This document shows, piece by piece, positions 59,467 through 64,000 of a stretch of 64,000 bases of DNA. Source of the DNA: Anaerolineales bacterium UBA2395 (GTDB taxonomy: Bacteria; Chloroflexota; Anaerolineae; Anaerolineales; Villigracilaceae); the NCBI GenBank assembly GCA_002343775.1, contig DDSH01000021.1:1-64000 (forward strand), given 5' to 3'. The position numbers and the translations under genes were made by a program. Every line of letters starts with the position of its first letter. The stretch's first letter is position 1. The notes beneath the pieces are model-generated. The model searched no databases. It saw only the letters and a list, made by a program, of their open reading frames with translations, and was not told where the DNA came from.

Positions 59467-60477
59467 CTATCCTTCGAGTTTACCCTGCGCGAATAATTCT
59501 TCGAATGGGGCAATGTATTGCTTGATGCCTTCCACATCGAGCCATTCGGTGTTGTTGTCGCTCGAATACGAAAAACCTTCCTTGAGTTCGTTGCCTTTGC
59601 CTTTCCATGAGTAACCGAACCAGGTCGCTTCAGCAGGCTGAACGACGAACATCTTTTCCAGTTCAATCGTGTGCCGCGCTTCGTCTTCGGAGATGAGCAT
59701 TTCATGCAGTTTTTCGCCGGGGCGAATGCCGATGATCTCCAGATTGGCATCAGGCGCGATGGCACGGGCAAGGTCGGTCACTTTGGTACTGGGGATCTTC
59801 GGGATGAAAACCTCGCCGCCTTCCATCTGCTCGATGCAGGTGATAACGAAGCGTACACCCTGTTCCAGCGAAAGCCAGAAGCGCGTCATGCGTTCATCGG
59901 TGATGGTGATCTTGCCATTGGAACGTTGTTTGAGGAATAGCGGAACCACCGAGCCGCGGCTGCCGACAACGTTCCCGTATCGGACGCAGGAGAAGCGGGT
60001 TGCCGAGCCCCCGGCATAGGCATTACTCTGGATCGTGAGTTTCTCCGCTGCAAGTTTGGTGGCGCCATATAAATTCGCCGGGCTGACAGCTTTATCGGTG
60101 CTGACGGTGAGCACTTTCTTCACGCCGGCATCCAACGCCGCTTCGACCACATTCGCCGTACCCATGATGTTGGTCTTGATGGCTTCCATTGGGTTGTATT
60201 CACACGCCGGGACCTGCTTGAGCGCCGCCGCATGGACGACCACATCCACACCATGCATGGCACGAACCAGCCTTTCCCTATCACGCACATCGCCAATAAA
60301 GTAACGCAGGCGCGGATCGTTGAATCCGCCCACCTGCATTTCGTGCTGTTTCAATTCGTCGCGGCTGAAGATGATGACCTTCTTCGGCTGCTTCTCTGCC
60401 AGCAAAATCTTTGTGAATTTTTTGCCGAACGAACCCGTCCCGCCAGTGACGAGCACGACTTGATTTTTCCAGTCCAT
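59467..60477 (-). CDS. pseB: UDP-N-acetylglucosamine 4,6-dehydratase (PseB-like)
   Basis: A 336-residue SDR-type dehydratase/5-epimerase, first enzyme of pseudaminic acid synthesis. The cofactor loop is VTGGTGSFGKKF (10-21), the family signature VHAAALKQVPACEYNPMEAI is at 81-100, and the active site is STDKA (Asp128, Lys129) with Tyr137 and Lys141. The tail NNTEWLDVEGIKQYI is also typical. AGGAG precedes the ATG. The following enzyme, PseC aminotransferase, is not in the window; the RmlD-like gene follows instead. Confidence 0.94.
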   Translation of the reverse strand: MDWKNQVVLVTGGTGSFGKKFTKILLAEKQPKKVIIFSRDELKQHEMQVGGFNDPRLRYFIGDVRDRERLVRAMHGVDVVVHAAALKQVPACEYNPMEAIKTNIMGTANVVEAALDAGVKKVLTVSTDKAVSPANLYGATKLAAEKLTIQSNAYAGGSATRFSCVRYGNVVGSRGSVVPLFLKQRSNGKITITDERMTRFWLSLEQGVRFVITCIEQMEGGEVFIPKIPSTKVTDLARAIAPDANLEIIGIRPGEKLHEMLISEDEARHTIELEKMFVVQPAEATWFGYSWKGKGNELKEGFSYSSDNNTEWLDVEGIKQYIAPFEELFAQGKLEG

Positions 60478-60496
60478 GAAATCTCCTATTCGTCGT

Positions 60497-60573
60497 AGGG
60501 TGGGTTACATACCCTATGGGTATTCAACCCGCCAGTATCGCTTTTTATTGCATATAAATCAGGTTTGACACCT
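60497..60573. repeat. Spacer palindrome (GGGTTACATACCC type)
   Basis: GGGTTACATACCC and GGGTATTCAACCC are near-inverse around TAT at 60502-60530. A looser GGTTTGACACCTGACCC follows. It fills the 106-bp spacer between the methyltransferase stop and the pseB start. Confidence 0.6.
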
Positions 60574-60583
60574 GACCCACCGC

Positions 60584-61381
60584 TTACTTCATCGCGCGGA
60601 ACAAACCGGCATCTTTCGAGATCTGAATAACGCCATCTTTTGCCAGTTTCTCTCTTAATTCCACTTCGAGCCGCTTCATTTCTTCCGCAGACAGTGTGTC
60701 TACAGACGCCATGGAGCGAATGTACGCCAGAATGATGTCCACATCTGTCACTCGTAGTTCATCGGGGTAACGGGATAATTCTACACGCGGAAAGAACTCT
60801 TGCAATTGGTCTTTCCCGTTTTCGAGTATAAATTGCAACGAAAACTCCGCGGTTTTTCCGCCGTTCACCCGGGCAACCCACTGATACATTTCACGCAAGT
60901 GGTTCACGCCCGATGTGGCGGCAAATAGGACACCATCATCCTTCAAAACCCGCCGAATTTCTGAAAATGCTTTTTGACGATCCGGCACATGATACAGCAT
61001 GTAATTTGCTATGACCGCGTCAAAGGTCTTGTCGGCATATGGAATAGATTGCACATCCACCTGTTCGAACTTGATGCCGCGCTTGATAACAATTAAGTTC
61101 CGCCACGCCGCGTCCAGCATCCCATCGGAGAGGTCGGTCAGTGTCAGCGCCCAGCCTGCGGGGATTCGGCTGGCGGATTCTTTCCACAACTCACCATTGC
61201 CGCAGCCCAATTCCAGGACGTTGGCATTGACTGGCAGTTCGATCAATTGGTCGAAGAGCCAATTAAACCATCCATATGAATTTGTACTAAACCGTTGATG
61301 GATCGCCAGGCGCGCATTGAGGTTGCCAGAATCTTTGTACTGGATCTGCGTGAGATAGGCTTGGTCGGTCAGTTTCGACAT
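60584..61381 (-). CDS. Class I SAM-dependent methyltransferase
   Basis: A 265-residue methyltransferase. Motif I is VLELGCGNGEL (about 55-65), LTLTDLSDGML is the acidic loop after strand 2, FEQVDVQSIPYADKTFDAVIANYMLYHV covers motifs II-III, and RRVLKDDGVLFAAT motif IV. The last 60 residues are helical and charged. It may methylate a sugar or a lipid-linked intermediate. It lies 2 nt from a second methyltransferase gene and shares its mRNA. Confidence 0.92.
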   Translation of the reverse strand: MSKLTDQAYLTQIQYKDSGNLNARLAIHQRFSTNSYGWFNWLFDQLIELPVNANVLELGCGNGELWKESASRIPAGWALTLTDLSDGMLDAAWRNLIVIKRGIKFEQVDVQSIPYADKTFDAVIANYMLYHVPDRQKAFSEIRRVLKDDGVLFAATSGVNHLREMYQWVARVNGGKTAEFSLQFILENGKDQLQEFFPRVELSRYPDELRVTDVDIILAYIRSMASVDTLSAEEMKRLEVELREKLAKDGVIQISKDAGLFRAMK

Positions 61382-61383
61382 CG

Positions 61384-62205
61384 CTATTTTTTTATGACGA
61401 TCAGTGGATACTGTCCATTTTCAGCAAAGAATCCCGGGAAAATATCTTCAAGCCAGAAGACGAATTTCAGAAACGCCCGCCCGCCGAAGGGACGCACAAA
61501 GTTGCGCAGAATGCGGGTGCTCAATCCGCGCCACGGCTTGAGTTCGATGGTCATCTTCGAACCGATCTCACGCTTCATCCATTCGGGGGTCATTTTTTCC
61601 ACGAAGGTTCCGGCGGGGGCATCTTCGCTCAGCCATTCCTTTTTCTTTTTGGCAGAACGCCCGGAGAACTTGCGCACCAAGCCAATGAATGGTTCCGCCA
61701 TGCGGCTGATGAACGGATCGCTCCAACCGTTGACGATGGCTGCCGTGCGACCCGGTGCAAGCACGCGGTGAATCTCCGCGTAGGCTTTGGGATGTTCAGG
61801 CAAGGCAAGATGATGAATAGCATGCATCGAAACAGCGCCATCGAAGGCGTCTTTCTTGAAAGGCAAATTCGCCAAGTCACCAACGACGAAAAGACCGTGG
61901 TCACCGATGCGGTTGCGAGCCTCGCGCAAGGCTTGAATGGAAATATCCAAGCAGATGCGCTTCTGGTAACCCGCTGAATAAGTCTTGTACTCTTCATACT
62001 GGACGGGACCAGACCCAGCGTCGAGAATGAAGCGACCGGTTGGGATGAGTCCATTCAGCACGCGCAGACGCGTCTTGTGGATGTATTCACGCGAAACGGA
62101 GCGCAAGTCTTCATAACGGGCATTCTGATAATTGCCGTCATCCTCCTGCATCCAGCCGATCTCATCATAAAATTCGCGGACTTTTTGTTTTGTTTCGTTG
62201 GTCAT
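61384..62205 (-). CDS. Class I SAM-dependent methyltransferase
   Basis: A 273-residue methyltransferase. Motif I is FILDAGSGPVQYEEY (about 59-73), then CLDISIQALREAR, FVVGDLANLPFKKDAFDGAV and HRVLAPGRTAAIV. A hydrophobic insert (MAEPFIGLVRKFSG) and a tail of aromatic residues suggest a bulky or lipid-linked acceptor. It differs clearly from the 60584 protein outside the SAM fold, so they are not a recent duplication. Confidence 0.9.
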   Translation of the reverse strand: MTNETKQKVREFYDEIGWMQEDDGNYQNARYEDLRSVSREYIHKTRLRVLNGLIPTGRFILDAGSGPVQYEEYKTYSAGYQKRICLDISIQALREARNRIGDHGLFVVGDLANLPFKKDAFDGAVSMHAIHHLALPEHPKAYAEIHRVLAPGRTAAIVNGWSDPFISRMAEPFIGLVRKFSGRSAKKKKEWLSEDAPAGTFVEKMTPEWMKREIGSKMTIELKPWRGLSTRILRNFVRPFGGRAFLKFVFWLEDIFPGFFAENGQYPLIVIKK

Positions 62206-62221
62206 TTAATTTCTTCTCTTC

Positions 62222-62287
62222 TACCACAAAGGGTCACAAAGGAGCACGAAGGGTTTCCTTTGTGACCCTTTGTTCCCTTTGTGGTTA
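62222..62287. repeat. CACAAAGGG-type spacer palindrome
   Basis: ACCACAAAGGGTCACAAAGG with a third CACGAAGGG unit is followed by its inverse CCTTTGTGACCCTTTG and CCCTTTGTGGT. The direct units have a 10-bp spacing, unlike the 7-bp class. It covers the spacer and the stop codon of the 62285 gene. Confidence 0.75.
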
Positions 62288-63922
62288 TTTTTTCCATGTA
62301 AACGGCTCGCCGACCAAAAAGCCAAATGTTTCTTTGAATTGCGCCATGCCTTCTTCGCTCAAAACTTTTTCCAGCGTCCAGACTTCAAGATCATCCCAGA
62401 AGTTCATCAAACGCCACGGGAAGGGGCGCGGATATTCAAAGAAGAAGCGGTAGGCATAATTCCATGCAAATTCAATTTGCTTTTCTTTCATTTGATGGGC
62501 GGGAATATCTGCCAACACCTTTTCGAGTGTGGCGTAGTATTCATCCCATGTATTTGGGTCAATGGTGATGCCGCGCCCGCGATAGTGAGTTTGTCCGCAT
62601 GAAATGACAGGACGTCCGTTCATGGCGGTCTCGAGACCAACCGTGGTAGTGTACGCCAAACCGACATTCGCAATTTCGATCAAGTCGTAGGTGTTGACAT
62701 TATCCAACGCGCCGATGACATGAATATGGCTCGGCAACTCGGGCAAGGCTTCTTTCACCACCGTCGCCATCGACTTGGCTTGCGGAACAAGTCGCTCACC
62801 CGGGTGAACACGGATGACCAACTGCACATCCGTCCGCTTGGCAAAGTATTGAACGGTCTTGGTGATCCACTCGGTCATGGAGGCGGCGAAAATGTCACGC
62901 CCCAAGGTAAGGCTGTCGCCGAGCACGTTGGCGGCGAGCATCACCACCGGGCGGTCATCCAAGCCGACTTGTTTGCGGGTAACATCCGCGCCCTGGGCAG
63001 AAACATACTGCCACAAGCGTTTGGACTTACCCCACACCCGCGCACCACGGCGAGCATTTTCAAGGTCGGCTAAACGCTCGTACATGGCATCGGTCATCGG
63101 CAGGGAGCAACGTGCATCAACAAGATAATCCGTTTCCTGCTGCATGATGGAGGAGTTCTGCGCCAGCCAGATCTGTTCGCGCTGGTCGTTGAATTCGTAC
63201 GTGACCGCATCGATTCCAAGATACCGCGCCACGCGGAAGACGATGCCCATTTCCAAAATCAAGCCGTTGGGAATCAAAACCACGTCCGGCTTATTCATCT
63301 GCATGTATTGCAGCGCGGCTTTGGCGGCAAAAGTATTTCGTTCCACGCGCAGGTCATACAAGGCTTTGTCGCCTGCATCGTTCATGTCCACTTCTTCGCG
63401 CATCAGGGTGTATTGCGCATCCCATAATGAGACTTCTTTGATGTCTTGCTGAATCTTCTCAGGCAGGTCATCGTGTTTCACCGCGCGCAGCGTGCCGTGC
63501 GACACCCGCGAAGAGGACTGAATATCGAGCATCGAAACATGCTTCACCAATGGAGACAGAATTTTCAACGCTTCATGCGTATGCAGAACGCGCTGCCGTT
63601 GCGTGAATTTATCTTTTTGCTTGTGCCATTCGGAATACGGTAGCGTGAGCAGGGTCACATCGTGCCCCATGCCCGCCAGCACCAACCCCAAATACGCCGA
63701 TTGTTCGATCCAATAATGAAGCGTGGCAAATAATAAAACATTCTTTCCCTTCGGCGCTTTCTCGGCGTAAGGCTTCACTGCCTTCACCGCATCCGGCAAG
63801 GATTTCAGCAAACGCGTCAGGTTGTAATGATCTTTACGCGGACGATTCTTTGACCGAAGCATCCAATCGATCTCGGCAGTGAAGGGCAGGTCGCCCAGTA
63901 GTTCGCGGAGTGGAGTTTTCAT
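62285..63922 (-). CDS. Capsule/surface polysaccharide biosynthesis GT-B-like protein
   Basis: A 545-residue soluble protein with two Rossmann-like halves. The N-terminal part has NVLLFATLHYWIEQSAYLGL and HDVTLLTLPYSEWHKQ; the middle PDVVLIPNGLILEMGIVFRVARYLG; and the C-terminal part LVIRVHPGERLVP plus ANVGLAYTTTVGLETAMNGRPVISCG, the donor site pattern of capsule glycosyltransferases. It resembles the 30864 protein in plan. YRGRGITIDPNTWDEYYATLE is a further shared block of such proteins. The gene begins next to a heptad array, and its promoter is not visible. Confidence 0.8.
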   Translation of the reverse strand: MKTPLRELLGDLPFTAEIDWMLRSKNRPRKDHYNLTRLLKSLPDAVKAVKPYAEKAPKGKNVLLFATLHYWIEQSAYLGLVLAGMGHDVTLLTLPYSEWHKQKDKFTQRQRVLHTHEALKILSPLVKHVSMLDIQSSSRVSHGTLRAVKHDDLPEKIQQDIKEVSLWDAQYTLMREEVDMNDAGDKALYDLRVERNTFAAKAALQYMQMNKPDVVLIPNGLILEMGIVFRVARYLGIDAVTYEFNDQREQIWLAQNSSIMQQETDYLVDARCSLPMTDAMYERLADLENARRGARVWGKSKRLWQYVSAQGADVTRKQVGLDDRPVVMLAANVLGDSLTLGRDIFAASMTEWITKTVQYFAKRTDVQLVIRVHPGERLVPQAKSMATVVKEALPELPSHIHVIGALDNVNTYDLIEIANVGLAYTTTVGLETAMNGRPVISCGQTHYRGRGITIDPNTWDEYYATLEKVLADIPAHQMKEKQIEFAWNYAYRFFFEYPRPFPWRLMNFWDDLEVWTLEKVLSEEGMAQFKETFGFLVGEPFTWKK

Positions 63923-63925
63923 AAT

Positions 63926-64000
63926 GGTTACAGGTATAAGGTTGCAGGTTTAAGGTTGCAGGCATTTAACTTTCAACCTGCAACTTGTAACCTTCTAACC
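63926..64000. repeat. 7-bp repeat array with inverted half
   Basis: Ten 7-mers in perfect register: GGTTACA, GGTATAA, GGTTGCA, GGTTTAA, GGTTGCA, GGCATTT, then AACTTTC, AACCTGC, AACTTGT, AACCTTC, and a partial TAACC at the window edge. The two halves are mutual inverses. It is closely similar to the array at 33400. Confidence 0.9.

Noticed and set aside
29242..64000. Heptad arrays as CRISPR arrays
   Set aside because: Units are 7 bp without spacers, differ between loci, and no cas gene is in the window.
1..64000. tRNA, rRNA or riboswitch genes
   Set aside because: No cloverleaf ends, rRNA segments or known aptamer cores were recognised on either strand by eye.

Overview
The window is very likely from an uncultured or environmental Anaerolineae-type Chloroflexota. 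Evidence: tandem lipoproteins with NBR1-type Ig-like domains behind Thr/Pro-rich linkers, a QueG-RdgB pair, many polytopic GT-C-like proteins, abundant short palindromic repeats, and start codons placed 6-11 nt behind a TATAAT-like box. The first 25 bases are residual Illumina adapter, so position 1 is an assembly end and the first gene is 5'-truncated by an artefact.

Layout. 27-5167 (+): four NBR1-Ig-like secreted/lipoprotein genes, then queG and rdgB. 5188-7733 (-): an alpha/beta hydrolase and a GAF-type NarL-family sensor kinase. From 7803 to the right edge almost everything is on the minus strand and forms a surface-glycan locus of more than 56 kb: O-antigen ligase-like and Wzz-like proteins, nine polytopic GT-C/PMT-like proteins, five GT-A and one GT4 glycosyltransferases, three capsule-type GT-B proteins, five sulfotransferases, a fused ATP sulfurylase-APS kinase that would supply PAPS, two NeuB-type nonulosonate synthases, three CMP-sugar synthetases (one fused to a KdsC-like phosphatase), PseB, several sugar-modifying oxidoreductases, methyltransferases, acetyl/acyltransferases and a DUF4910 peptidase-like protein. 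Only the genes at 16200 (hypothetical), 30193 (PlsC-like) and 40230 (GT-C-like) break the minus-strand run.

How it works together (inference). PseB, the SAF-containing NeuB and the SpsF-type cytidylyltransferase on the right, and the short NeuB, NeuA-phosphatase fusion and SDR in the middle, look like two routes to CMP-activated nonulosonic acids. Several glycosyltransferases would build glycans on lipid carriers or proteins, and the sulfotransferases would decorate them with PAPS from the Sat-CysC protein. No Wzx/ABC flippase, PseC-type aminotransferase or PseG/NeuC-type hydrolase is present, so the pathway probably continues past the right edge.

The most unusual signal is in the DNA itself: about twenty loci carry tandem repeats with a strict 7-bp period. 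Each locus has a different unit, and many are followed by the inverted unit. They lie in spacers, across stop codons and inside coding regions. Other structures are a GxxExxY gene in an inverted-repeat unit plus a gene-less copy of that unit, CCCTCACCC-type palindromes inserted in frame at the same place in two paralogous GT-C genes, and eight DnaA-box-like sites in one orientation far from any dnaA-type gene.
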